Below, in pieces: positions 46,240-55,156 of a stretch of DNA of 64,000 bases (position 1 is the stretch's first letter; the number at the start of each line of letters is the position of its first letter). The notes under the pieces are model-generated. The model searched no databases. It worked only from the letters and a program-made list of their open reading frames with translations, and was not told the DNA's origin. Position numbers and translations under genes: made by a program. Source of the DNA: Sulfitobacter sp. M39 (lineage in GTDB: Bacteria; Pseudomonadota; Alphaproteobacteria; Rhodobacterales; Rhodobacteraceae); contig NZ_WMDZ01000001.1 of NCBI RefSeq assembly GCF_021735935.1, positions 1,302,001 through 1,366,000 on the forward strand. The letters are read 5' to 3'.

Positions 46240-48141
46240 ATGAAACGAACCCTAGGGACCTGCTATTACCCTGAACAATGGCCCGAAGAGATGTGGGAAA
46301 CCGACGCCCGCCGCATGGTCGAAGCTGGCCTGACATGGGTGCGCATCGGCGAGTTTTCATGGAGCAAACTAGAACCGCAACCCGGCCAGTATGACTGGGC
46401 GTGGCTGGATCGCGCGATTGACATTTTAGGGGCTGCCGGTCTGCGGGTTGTGCTGGGCACCCCCACCGCCACCCCGCCCCGCTGGATGCTGAAACGCCAC
46501 CCCGACATGCTTGCCGTGGATATTGAAGGGCGTCCGCGCAAGTTCGGGTCGCGCAGGCACTACTGTTTCAGCCACGAGGGTTATCAGCAGGAATGCGTCA
46601 CGATTGCCACGTTGATGGCCAAACGCTATGGCGCGAACCCCCAAGTGGCCGCGTGGCAGATCGACAATGAATACGGCTGCCACGACACGGTGATCTCGTA
46701 TAGTGACGCGGCAGCCCATGCTTTTCGGGGCTGGCTGGCACAACGCTACGGCACCCCCGCCGCGCTGAATGCCGCGTGGGGGAATACCTTCTGGTCGATG
46801 GACTACGACAGTTTCGACGACATCGACCCGCCCAACCTGACCGTGACCGAAGCCAACCCTGCGCATCGTCTGGCGTTCCGGCGGTTCAGCTCGGATCAGG
46901 TGGTGGCATTCAACAGGCGTCAGCTTGACGTGATCCGCGCGCACAGCGCCGCCCCCGTGAGCCATAATTACATGGGCCGGATCACTGACTTTGACCATTT
47001 CGCGGTGGGTGAAAATCTTGATATCGCCACATGGGACAGCTACCCGCTGGGCTTTCTCGAGGATCGGGTCGGCGCGGATGCGGCGCAGCAGCACCGCTAT
47101 GCGCGGCAGGGCGACCCCGACTTTCAGGCGTTCCACCACGATCTTTACCGCGCCGTGGGCAAGGGGCGCTGGTGGGTGATGGAACAGCAGCCCGGGCCGG
47201 TGAACTGGGCCCCGCACAACCCCGTGCCACTGGCCGGTATGGTGCGTCTGTGGACATGGGAGGCCTTCGCCCACGGGGCCGAAGCGGTGTGCTATTTCCG
47301 CTGGCGACAGGCCCCTTTCGCCCAAGAGCAACTGCACGCCGGCTTGCTCCGTCCCGACAGTGCCGACGCTTTCGCGATGGCGGAGGTCCGGCAGGTCGGC
47401 GCAGAGATGGCCAAGGCGCCGGAGGTGCAGCCCGCGCAGGCACCGGTCGCGCTGCTGTTCGACTATGACGCGGATTTCGCATGGGCGACCCAGCCCCATG
47501 GTGCGGACCTAAGCTATTTCGGGTTGGTCTTTCACACCTACAAGGCGCTGCGGCGTCAGGGGCTGTCGGTTGATATCCTGCCCGCCACCTACCGCGATTT
47601 TGACGGCTACGGGCTGGTGATGGCGCCGGGGGTGATGCACATGCCGGACGCCCTGAAACTGGCGCTGGCGGGCAGCGCGGCGGCGGTCGTCTATGGCCCC
47701 CGCACCGGCGCGCGCACGCCCGAGATGGCGATCCCCGTGCCGCTGCCTCCCGCAATCGACGGGTTGGACGTGACGGTCACGCAGGTCGAAAGCCTGCGGC
47801 ATGACATCTCCGTGCCGCTGGAGGGGGGTGGGAAAGTGATCCGCTACCGTGATGTGCTGGACGGCACGGCAAAGGTGATCTTGCGGACCACTGACGCAGA
47901 GCCGGTTGCCATGCGCGACGGGCAGCAGATCTATCTGGGGGGCTGGCTGGATGATGACACGCTCGACCAATTCGTCAGCGGTCTGTGCAGACAAGCAGGG
48001 ATTGACCTGCTGCCGATGCCCGAAGGGGTACGTACCCGCACGACGGGGGGCGAACGGTTCTGGTTCAATTACTCAGATGCAAAAGTGGCATGTCACGGTG
48101 TCGAACTGCCTGCCGCGGGCGTTCTGCGTGTGCCGGTCTGA
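46240..48141 (+). CDS. Beta-galactosidase, GH42 family
   Basis: 633 residues from the ATG at 46240 (a GTG one codon earlier is possible). A TIM barrel has the acid/base E144 in AWQIDNEYG and the nucleophile E315 in WWVMEQQPGPVNWAPHN, followed by the trimerisation and C-terminal beta domains of GH42. No signal peptide, so cytoplasmic. Having both alpha- and beta-galactosidases means the imported substrates probably include both linkages. Last gene of the operon, followed by a strong hairpin. Confidence 0.95.
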   Translation: MKRTLGTCYYPEQWPEEMWETDARRMVEAGLTWVRIGEFSWSKLEPQPGQYDWAWLDRAIDILGAAGLRVVLGTPTATPPRWMLKRHPDMLAVDIEGRPRKFGSRRHYCFSHEGYQQECVTIATLMAKRYGANPQVAAWQIDNEYGCHDTVISYSDAAAHAFRGWLAQRYGTPAALNAAWGNTFWSMDYDSFDDIDPPNLTVTEANPAHRLAFRRFSSDQVVAFNRRQLDVIRAHSAAPVSHNYMGRITDFDHFAVGENLDIATWDSYPLGFLEDRVGADAAQQHRYARQGDPDFQAFHHDLYRAVGKGRWWVMEQQPGPVNWAPHNPVPLAGMVRLWTWEAFAHGAEAVCYFRWRQAPFAQEQLHAGLLRPDSADAFAMAEVRQVGAEMAKAPEVQPAQAPVALLFDYDADFAWATQPHGADLSYFGLVFHTYKALRRQGLSVDILPATYRDFDGYGLVMAPGVMHMPDALKLALAGSAAAVVYGPRTGARTPEMAIPVPLPPAIDGLDVTVTQVESLRHDISVPLEGGGKVIRYRDVLDGTAKVILRTTDAEPVAMRDGQQIYLGGWLDDDTLDQFVSGLCRQAGIDLLPMPEGVRTRTTGGERFWFNYSDAKVACHGVELPAAGVLRVPV

Positions 48142-48164
48142 CCACAGGGGCGCGGCCCGAAAGA

Positions 48165-48196
48165 CCGGATACCGCCCTGTCATTGGCGGTATCCGG
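48165..48196. terminator. Bidirectional hairpin between GH42 and metQ
   Basis: CCGGATACCGCC (48165-48176) pairs perfectly with GGCGGTATCCGG (48185-48196) around an eight-base loop. It sits between two convergent genes; a short TCTTTC follows on the minus strand, and TCACTTT on the plus strand, so it can end both transcripts. Confidence 0.75.
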
Positions 48197-48205
48197 CGCG
48201 TCACT

Positions 48206-48982
48206 TTACCACGAAGTGATGACGGTCCCGTGGTAGCTTTCGTCGATGAAGGCTTTGATCTCGTCCGAGTGATACGCCTCTAGCAGGGTCTTGACCCAAG
48301 GCGCGTCTTCCTTGCCCTCTTGCACAACGATCACGTTCACATAGGGGTTTTCGGCGCTTTCCATCGCGATGGAATCCTCTTTGGGGCTAAGACCCGAGGC
48401 GATGGCGTAGTTCGTGTTGATCAGCGCCGCATCCAGATCGGCCAGCGAACGGGGCAGCTGCGCCGCGTCGAGTTCCTTGAACGACAGGTCTTTGGGGTTC
48501 TCGGTGATGTCCAGAACGGTGGGGACCAGACCCGCAGCAGGGTCGACCTTGATCATGCCAAGCTGTTGCAGCACCAGCAAGGCGCGCCCGCCGTTGGTAG
48601 GGTCGTTCGGGATGCCAAAGGTCGCGCCTTCTTCAAGCTCGGCGATATCGGTGATCTTGTCCGAATAGATGCCCATCGGCGTGGTGATCGTGTTGCCCAC
48701 AACTGCCAGCGCGAAGCCGCGGTCTTTCATCTGTGCTTCAAGGTAAGGCACGTGCTGGAAGGAGTTCGCCTCGATGTCGCCATCGGCCAGCGCCTGGTTC
48801 GGCACCACATAGTCAGAGAATTCGACAACGTCGATCTCAAGGCCCATCGGTTCGGCCACGCGGGCGACCTCTTCCATGATCTCGGCGTGCTCGCCGGGGG
48901 AAACGCCGACTTTGATCTGCTCGGCCATCAGCGATGTCGCCATAAGCGCGAGGGTAGAGGTCAGGGTCGCAATGCGTAGCAT
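48206..48982 (-). CDS. metQ: Methionine ABC transporter substrate-binding protein
   Basis: A 258-residue NlpA/MetQ-family protein that captures methionine (D or L) for MetNI. IKVGVSPGEHAEIMEEVARV and NSFQHVPYLEAQMKDRG are typical. The signal peptide ends in SLMAEQ and has no lipobox cysteine, so unlike E. coli MetQ it is probably soluble in the periplasm. It follows metI by 49 bases. Confidence 0.93.
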   Translation of the reverse strand: MLRIATLTSTLALMATSLMAEQIKVGVSPGEHAEIMEEVARVAEPMGLEIDVVEFSDYVVPNQALADGDIEANSFQHVPYLEAQMKDRGFALAVVGNTITTPMGIYSDKITDIAELEEGATFGIPNDPTNGGRALLVLQQLGMIKVDPAAGLVPTVLDITENPKDLSFKELDAAQLPRSLADLDAALINTNYAIASGLSPKEDSIAMESAENPYVNVIVVQEGKEDAPWVKTLLEAYHSDEIKAFIDESYHGTVITSW

Positions 48983-49031
48983 GTATATGCTCCTTTAACT
49001 GGGAAACGAAATTGGGAGGAGGAGACGGGCG

Positions 49032-49706
49032 CTATTGCCCGCCGCTTTTGGTGGCGCGTTTGTCGACAGCGGCTGCGATGCGTTCGCCGATCGATTGCAC
49101 AAGCTGCACCAAGACGATGAGGATGATCACGACAACCGCCATAACGTCGGGCATAAACCGTTGATACCCATAGCGAATGCCCAGATCGCCCAGACCTTCG
49201 CCGCCCACGGCACCAACCATGGCGGAATAGCCGATCAGGCTAACGATGGCGAGTGTAAGGCCAAGCGTGATACCGGGCAGCGCTTCGGGCAGCAGCACCT
49301 TGCGGATGATCTGCAACGGGGTCGCGCCCATTGCGCGCGCCGCCTCGATCAGGCCGGACTCAACCTCGCGGATCGCGTTTTCCACCAGACGCGCGATGAA
49401 GGGCACGGTGGCAATCGTCAGCGGCACAATCGCGGCTGTCGTGCCGATCGACGTGCCCGCAACCATCCGCGTGAAAGGGATGATCGCGACCACCAGAATG
49501 ATGAACGGCACCGACCGCGTGGCATTGACCACCAGCCCGAGCACCTTGTTGACCCACGGGGCCGAGAGCAGCTCGCCGCGTTGCGAGGTTGCCAGAAACA
49601 GCCCCAAGGGCAGGCCAAGCAGCGTCCCCAAAAGCGCCGAGATGGCGACCATGTAAAGCGTCTGGCCCGTGGCCTCGATCAGTAGGTTGATAAGGTTAGC
49701 CGACAT
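49032..49706 (-). CDS. metI: Methionine ABC transporter permease
   Basis: 224 residues from the ATG at 49704-49706, which lies eight bases after GGAGGT inside the end of metN; a TTG six bases earlier is too near that site. Five hydrophobic helices and the coupling loop ESGLIEAARAMGATPLQIIRK near residue 125 mark the MetI family. It overlaps metN by 11 bases. Confidence 0.93.
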   Translation of the reverse strand: MSANLINLLIEATGQTLYMVAISALLGTLLGLPLGLFLATSQRGELLSAPWVNKVLGLVVNATRSVPFIILVVAIIPFTRMVAGTSIGTTAAIVPLTIATVPFIARLVENAIREVESGLIEAARAMGATPLQIIRKVLLPEALPGITLGLTLAIVSLIGYSAMVGAVGGEGLGDLGIRYGYQRFMPDVMAVVVIILIVLVQLVQSIGERIAAAVDKRATKSGGQ

Positions 49707-50751
49707 AGCCAAGCACCTCCGTCATAAGCCCGTGGCTTTCCAAAAATGAACGCGCTTCTGCGGCTTTGGCCACAGGCAGCGATACCAGCAGGTTGCCGAA
49801 GGGGCGGGTGCCGATTTCCTCGACCGCGCCGGCAAGGATATTGACCGGAATGCCCATGTCCTGCGTCAGCCGCGCCAGCATCGGGTCGGTGGCGTGCTGG
49901 CCCGCAAAGGTCACGCGGATCACCTCTTCGCCGCCCTGCGCGGGGGCGTTTGGGACCAGACGATCCTTGACGAAAGCGGGCAGGGTGACGCCCGTCACCC
50001 CCGACAGGAAAGACCGCGTGGTCGCATGCTGAGGCGCGGTGAAGATATCGTAGGTCTCGCCATGTTCGACGATGCGGCCCGCGTCGATCACGGCGACGTG
50101 GCTGGCGATGTCACGGACCACCGCCATCTCGTGGGTGATCAGCAGGATGGTCAGCCTCAGTTCGCGGTTGATGTCCTTGAGCAGCGACAGCACCGTTTGC
50201 GTCGTTTCAGGGTCCAGCGCGGATGTCGCCTCGTCCGACAGCAGCACTTTGGGGCCGGTGGCCAGTGCCCGCGCGATGCCGACGCGTTGCTTTTGCCCGC
50301 CCGACAGCTCTGCCGGATAGCGTGTGGCGTGCGCGCTAAGTCCGACCCGTTCGATCAGGTCGGCCACGCGGGGTTTGATTTGCGATGACGGCACACCGGC
50401 GATTTCCAGCGGTAGGGCGATGTTGCCCGCCACTGTGCGCGAGGCGAGCAGGTTAAAGTGCTGAAAGATCATCCCCACATCGCGGCGGATCGCACGCAGC
50501 TTGGACCCTTTGGCGGCCCCCACATTCTGCCCGCCCACCAGAACCGAGCCCGCCGTAGGCCGCTCGATCCCGTTGACCATGCGCAGCAGCGTCGATTTGC
50601 CAGCCCCCGACCGTCCGATGATGCCGGTGATTGATCCCGGCTCCATCGCCAAAGAGACGCCTTCAAGCGCCGTGACAGTCGTGCCGCCGGATTTGGAATA
50701 GGCTTTGCCCACGTTCTCAAACGTGATCGAAGCGCCGTTGGGTTCTGTCAT
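49696..50751 (-). CDS. metN: Methionine ABC transporter ATP-binding protein
   Basis: 351 residues from the ATG at 50749-50751 (MTEPNGASITFENVGKAYSK). Walker A GRSGAGKST, signature LSGGQKQRVGIARAL and Walker B VLLSDEATSALD are followed by a C-terminal NIL domain (VIRVTFAGQHATDPMLARLT) that senses methionine and inhibits the transporter. I looked for a SAM riboswitch in the 118 bases upstream and recognise none. Confidence 0.95.
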   Translation of the reverse strand: MTEPNGASITFENVGKAYSKSGGTTVTALEGVSLAMEPGSITGIIGRSGAGKSTLLRMVNGIERPTAGSVLVGGQNVGAAKGSKLRAIRRDVGMIFQHFNLLASRTVAGNIALPLEIAGVPSSQIKPRVADLIERVGLSAHATRYPAELSGGQKQRVGIARALATGPKVLLSDEATSALDPETTQTVLSLLKDINRELRLTILLITHEMAVVRDIASHVAVIDAGRIVEHGETYDIFTAPQHATTRSFLSGVTGVTLPAFVKDRLVPNAPAQGGEEVIRVTFAGQHATDPMLARLTQDMGIPVNILAGAVEEIGTRPFGNLLVSLPVAKAAEARSFLESHGLMTEVLGYVG

Positions 50752-50869
50752 GATCGGTCCAGCCTGCGGTCGGTTGCGGTGGCGCCCGTAGACAGAAAGG
50801 CAGGGGGTATTGCAAGCGCAGTTTTCGCATACCCGCCCTGACTTTACCGATGTGCTGAACGCTAGGTTT

Positions 50870-53800
50870 TCACAGGTCCAGCACCAGATGCCCACCCGCT
50901 GCCGCCGCGCGCGACTGGCAGGTGATCAACGTGGTTTCACGCTGCGCCTGTGACAGCACATAATCGCGGTGATCGGCGTCGCCCTCGACCAGCCCGCAAG
51001 CGCAAACCCCGCAGATCCCGTCGGCGCATTTCACATCCACGGGCACGCCTGCCTCTGTCAGCATATCGGACAGGCTGCGGTCGGCGGGGACGTGGATGTC
51101 TTTGCCGGTCTTGGCCAGATGGACCGTAAAGCTATGGTTCTCGCGCGGGGGGGCTTCGGGGACGGCGAAATATTCGATGTGACACTGATCCTCGGCAAAG
51201 CCCGCGCGGGCGGCGGCGGTCATTGCGGCCTCCATATAGGCGGGGGTGCCGCAGGCGTAGGCGTGACTGCCCGCAGCATGGCCCGATAGGATCGTGTCAA
51301 ACTCTGCCCGGCTGCCCTGATCGCTGACGTGCAGCAGGGCATGGGCGGCCCAAGGGGCGGCAGCGATCTCGGCCGCAAAGGCCAGATCAGCGGCGGTGCG
51401 GGCAGAGTAATGCAGCGCGAAATCGCGGCCCAAATGGTGCAGGCGGTGCGCCATGGCGATCATCGGCGTGATACCGATGCCGCCGCCCATCAACACGCTG
51501 AAGGGGGCGTCTTCGATGAGGGGGAAATGGTTGATCGGGCGGGCGGCGAAAATCTTGCGCCCCTGCGTGAAGATACGGTGCATCAGAGCGCTGCCGCCGC
51601 GGCCCTGATCCTCGCGCTGGACGGCAATGACATAGCGCGACCGGTCCGATGGATCGCCGCACAAAGAATATTGGCGCAGGTATTCAGGCGCGATCACCAC
51701 ATCCAGATGCGCCCCTGCCTGCCACAGGGGCAGATCGGCCCCGTCGGGATCGCGCAGTTCATACCGTGTGATGCCGTCGCTTAACACATCCGCGCGGGTG
51801 ACGGTCAGCGGCAACACCGGACTATCCGCCAGCGGTTTGAGCGCAGGGACCAGCCCTTGTGTGTCTCCGCTTGCGACACGCGCGCGGTGTGTGGCGGCGG
51901 GGATCATCGCGCCATAGGCGCGGATGCCGGCCTCGCGGTCCATCGGGTCGGGGTAGGGGTAGGGATGCGGGGCGAGCGGCGCAGGGTAGACGGCCAGCGT
52001 CTGGTCCTGCGCGCGCAGCTTCAGGTCTTTTTGCAGACCGCGGGTGTTCACCGGCTTGTCGGTGGGGCGGTAGCCGCCGTCGTCCTGCACCTCTAGATCC
52101 CACCACCATTTCTTGACGGGGTTGATGTCGCCACGGTCCAGCAGATCATCCAGCTTGGCAAGGGCGGGCGCTGTGGCGGGCAGCTTCATCGCGGTCCAGC
52201 GCCATACACTGTCGGCCAAGATCCCCTCAAGGTTCCACGGGCAGGTCTTCATGCAGCGCCCGCACATGGCACCGCCTTCGGTCGTGATCCGGTAGGTGGC
52301 GCATTTCTGGCTGTCGGATTTCCAGATTTCGTAGCCGTTGAACATCAGCTTCGGCCCCGCCGTGATCGCCCCCGAGGGACATTCCCGCGCGCATTTCTGG
52401 CAGCTTTCGCAAAATTTCTGCAGGCCGAAGTCGATCGGCTTGTCATGGGTCATCGGCAGGGTGGTCGTCACCGCGCCCGATTTCAGACGCGGGCCAAGAT
52501 AGGGGTTCAGGATCACTTCGCCGATGCGGCTGACCTCGCCCAAACCCGACAGCAGCAGCAGCGGGGGTTGCAGCACATCGCCATCCATCACCGTATGCGC
52601 CTTGGCCGGATACCCCAGATCGCGGATCAACCGCGCCAGCACGCCGCCCACTAGGCTGAACCGCAGATAAGCGCGCATGGATTGCGCCACGCTGATCCAA
52701 TCATCGCCCGAGGCCCCCTCCATCGTGTCGAAACCCTGATCGATAACGAGGCTGATTGCCTGATCATGGGGCGGGTCGATCGCGGTGCCGGTGGCGTCAT
52801 GGCTGTACCACGCCCAATCGGGACAACGGCTGACGCCCACGGCATCGGCCCCAAGGAAATAGGCAACCGCCTTGACCATCTCTGCCGCCTGTTGCGGGGC
52901 GGGGGCGGTTTGCGTTTCGGCAGCTTGCCCGTCTTGCAGCAGACCAAAGGCCCCAAGCGCGCGCCGCTGCGCCATCGAGGTCGGCGTCTTGCGGATGTAG
53001 CGCCCGCCGGTGGCCCCGTCTTGCAGCTTTTTGCCCATGTCCCCGAACAGCGCACGGCTGAACATATCGGTACGCTTGGGCAGACGCGGGATGCGCGGTT
53101 CGTCCATATAGGTCGTTGGGCTGTCCACGCGTTTGAGTTTCTCAAAAGGCTGCGCGCCATCGACAAAGCGCCGTGTTGCATAGGCGGGCGCTGTGCGGGG
53201 CAGGGCGGCGGCGGCCAAGGGGCGGTCACAGGCCAGATCCATCGCCATGGTGACGGCGGCCAACGAAAAGCGCGTGCCGACAAAAGGGGCGGTCAGCTGA
53301 CCGTCTTGGGGCAACGCCAGACCCGCCGCGACCGCCAGCTGGTTCAGGTCCACATCGCTTGCCGTCATCGTGTGCCCGCGCGCCGGACGCCCCAGCAGGC
53401 GGATGTAATTCGACAATACCGCCGCCGATTCCGCGGCCAGTAGCGACGACCGGTGATCCTCCATCCCTGCGATCCATGTCGCACCGGGTTCATCCTGCTC
53501 GACCGCGCGGGGGTGCGCGAAAAGCAGCACCAGCGCATGGGTATGGCCTGCGATGTCCGTCTCGGGTGCGGTGACGGAGTCGCGCAGGTCGGCCATGATC
53601 GCATCCACACCAGAGGCGAGCGTCTTGACCTGGCGCGTCTGCAAATCCTGCGCCAGCCGCGCCACATCCGCATTGCGCAGCGGCTGTGCCAGATGGTGGT
53701 CGGGGGCAAGCTTGCAAATCCCCACCATCGTCGCATCGTTGAAAAGGGCAAACGCCTTGAGATGCTGCGCCCGCTCGGTCAGATCGGCGGAGATCTCGGC

Positions 53801-54013
53801 CACGGCCTTGTTCACCAGACCCTCGCGGATCGCATCCAGCATGGCGCGGTGATCCCGCGTGGCTTGTGCCAGCGGACGCGCGTCGCCCGTCACGCCCAAG
53901 GGGGTGAAGGCCGGCACCGGCCCTGCAACACCCTCCGCCCGCCGCAGCTTTTCAGTCGGGTAGGCACCCATATGGATGGGGCGGTTTTTGCGGGAACGCA
54001 GCCGTGGGGTCAT
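50870..54013 (-). CDS. Self-sufficient B12-dependent reductive dehalogenase fused to a PDR-type reductase
   Basis: A 1047-residue fusion. Residues 1 to about 620 match non-respiratory reductive dehalogenases (BhbA/NpRdhA type): no Tat signal, a SRCPDWAWYSH segment, catalytic-site Y449, K511 and R575 at the same spacing as Tyr426, Lys488 and Arg552 of NpRdhA (recalled numbering, offset 23), and eight Fe-S cysteines (C535, 538, 541, 545; C571, 584, 587, 591). After a linker, about 735-1047 form a phthalate-dioxygenase-reductase-like module: FMN motif RQYSLCGD (780), NAD(P)H motif GGGIGITPM (843) and a plant-type [2Fe-2S] site (C996, C1001, C1004, C1032). It should reduce halogenated, probably brominated, phenols in the cytoplasm using NAD(P)H. 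GAGG precedes the ATG. Substrate is inferred. Confidence 0.9.
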   Translation of the reverse strand: MTPRLRSRKNRPIHMGAYPTEKLRRAEGVAGPVPAFTPLGVTGDARPLAQATRDHRAMLDAIREGLVNKAVAEISADLTERAQHLKAFALFNDATMVGICKLAPDHHLAQPLRNADVARLAQDLQTRQVKTLASGVDAIMADLRDSVTAPETDIAGHTHALVLLFAHPRAVEQDEPGATWIAGMEDHRSSLLAAESAAVLSNYIRLLGRPARGHTMTASDVDLNQLAVAAGLALPQDGQLTAPFVGTRFSLAAVTMAMDLACDRPLAAAALPRTAPAYATRRFVDGAQPFEKLKRVDSPTTYMDEPRIPRLPKRTDMFSRALFGDMGKKLQDGATGGRYIRKTPTSMAQRRALGAFGLLQDGQAAETQTAPAPQQAAEMVKAVAYFLGADAVGVSRCPDWAWYSHDATGTAIDPPHDQAISLVIDQGFDTMEGASGDDWISVAQSMRAYLRFSLVGGVLARLIRDLGYPAKAHTVMDGDVLQPPLLLLSGLGEVSRIGEVILNPYLGPRLKSGAVTTTLPMTHDKPIDFGLQKFCESCQKCARECPSGAITAGPKLMFNGYEIWKSDSQKCATYRITTEGGAMCGRCMKTCPWNLEGILADSVWRWTAMKLPATAPALAKLDDLLDRGDINPVKKWWWDLEVQDDGGYRPTDKPVNTRGLQKDLKLRAQDQTLAVYPAPLAPHPYPYPDPMDREAGIRAYGAMIPAATHRARVASGDTQGLVPALKPLADSPVLPLTVTRADVLSDGITRYELRDPDGADLPLWQAGAHLDVVIAPEYLRQYSLCGDPSDRSRYVIAVQREDQGRGGSALMHRIFTQGRKIFAARPINHFPLIEDAPFSVLMGGGIGITPMIAMAHRLHHLGRDFALHYSARTAADLAFAAEIAAAPWAAHALLHVSDQGSRAEFDTILSGHAAGSHAYACGTPAYMEAAMTAAARAGFAEDQCHIEYFAVPEAPPRENHSFTVHLAKTGKDIHVPADRSLSDMLTEAGVPVDVKCADGICGVCACGLVEGDADHRDYVLSQAQRETTLITCQSRAAAAGGHLVLDL

Positions 54014-54038
54014 GGGTATTGCCTCTTAATTCGGCGCT

Positions 54039-54060
54039 ATAGTTGTCCTAGATCAACTAT
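54039..54060. promoter_or_regulatory. Palindromic operator between dehalogenase and MarR genes
   Basis: ATAGTTG-tcctagat-CAACTAT has perfect seven-base arms. It lies 26 bases before the dehalogenase ATG and 32 bases before the MarR start, so a protein bound there would block both promoters. TAGTTG/CAACTA arms are common in MarR-family operators. Binding by the adjacent MarR protein is inferred. Confidence 0.65.
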
Positions 54061-54091
54061 TTTGCAAGCAAACAGTAGCAGCGTGGCAAAA

Positions 54092-54577
54092 ATGAAGTAT
54101 TCATGCCTTATGACCGGACCCGAGAACACCTCTGCCTCCTATAGTCTGCACGACAGGCTGGGCTTTCGCGTGTCGCGGCTCGCCGCCGCCATGAGAGCCA
54201 GTCTGGATGCAGAGCTTTCGCAGCTTGGCCTGACACGGTTGGAATGGTGCGTCTTGGCCAGTATCGCGCTGGAAGGCATCACCGCACCCTCTGGTATCGC
54301 CGAGAATATCGGCATCACCCGCCCCACGGCGTCGCGGACGTTCAAGCAGATGCGCGACAAAGGCTGGCTGGTGCAGAACCTGACAGAAGGCGACGGGCGC
54401 GCCCGTGCGATCACGCTGACCGAGGCGGGGCAAGACCTACTGGCGCGTGCGCGGGTGCTGGTCGACGCGCATCAGGCGCGGTTTCTGGACAAGCTCGACC
54501 CCCAAGCGGCTGCGCATTTCCTATCCGCGCTGGATGCGCTGCTTGAAGGTGTGCACGACCGGTTCGACGATCCGTAG
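54092..54577 (+). CDS. MarR-family transcriptional regulator
   Basis: 161 residues from the ATG at 54092; an ATG at 54110 is equally possible since neither has a clear ribosome site. The winged helix reads LTRLEWCVLASIALEGITAP and SGIAENIGITRPTASRTFKQ, then the wing NLTEGDGRARAITLTEAG. MarR proteins of this kind release DNA on binding phenolic or aromatic ligands. It diverges from the dehalogenase gene across a 22-bp palindrome, so it is probably its substrate-responsive repressor. Confidence 0.9.
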   Translation: MKYSCLMTGPENTSASYSLHDRLGFRVSRLAAAMRASLDAELSQLGLTRLEWCVLASIALEGITAPSGIAENIGITRPTASRTFKQMRDKGWLVQNLTEGDGRARAITLTEAGQDLLARARVLVDAHQARFLDKLDPQAAAHFLSALDALLEGVHDRFDDP

Positions 54578-54583
54578 GGTGGT

Positions 54584-55042
54584 TCAGGCCACCACGGGAA
54601 ACACGTTCGACTGTTTCAGCACGCCATAGGCAAAGCTGGAATCGATCGACGCGATGCCGGGGATGTTGTGGAGCTTGTGGCGCACGAATTCCTCGTAGCT
54701 TTTCAGATCCTCGACCAGCACGCGCAACAGATAATCCTCGCTGCCGGTGATGACATAGCAATCGAGGATCTGTTCGGTCTCGTGCACCTTCTTCTCGAAC
54801 AGTTTCACCACCTCGCCCGTGTGGCTGCTCAGCCGGATGCGCACCAGCGCGGTCACGGGCAGCCCGTAGGCGCGTTCATCCACAATCGCGGTATATCCCT
54901 TGATCACGCCCTTTTCTTCCAGCGCGCGGGTGCGCCGCAAGCAGGGGGAGGGCGACAGATTCACCTGAGCCGCCAGATCCTGATTGGTCAGCCGCCCGTT
55001 GCGCTGCAGCGCTTTGATGATCTCGCGATCTTTGCTGTCCAT
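54584..55042 (-). CDS. Lrp/AsnC-family transcriptional regulator
   Basis: A 152-residue regulator. The N-terminal helix-turn-helix is DREIIKALQRNGRLTNQDLA and QVNLSPSPCLRRTRALEEKG; the C-terminal RAM domain has the effector loop ITGSEDYLLRVLVEDLKSYE. It converges with the MarR gene (six bases apart) and diverges from the EamA exporter gene, whose expression it probably controls in response to an amino acid. Confidence 0.93.
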   Translation of the reverse strand: MDSKDREIIKALQRNGRLTNQDLAAQVNLSPSPCLRRTRALEEKGVIKGYTAIVDERAYGLPVTALVRIRLSSHTGEVVKLFEKKVHETEQILDCYVITGSEDYLLRVLVEDLKSYEEFVRHKLHNIPGIASIDSSFAYGVLKQSNVFPVVA

Positions 55043-55156
55043 TTTAGCCCTATAAGGGCAGGATATGCCCTAAAATCATATTTTTACGCAATCATTAGCA
55101 AGCATCTGCCCGCGGGTACAGCGTAAAACAGCGCAGATACAACGCGCAGGAATAGT

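Noticed and set aside
50752..50869. Possible SAM riboswitch upstream of metN
   Set aside because: I could not fold or match any SAM-I, SAM-II or SAM/SAH core in these 118 bases; a covariance-model scan would settle it.
50870..54013. Epoxyqueuosine reductase (QueG), which shares the corrinoid/Fe-S fold
   Set aside because: The protein is far too long, has the fused PDR-type reductase, and shows the dehalogenase Tyr/Lys/Arg spacing; QueG is about 350-380 residues and unfused.
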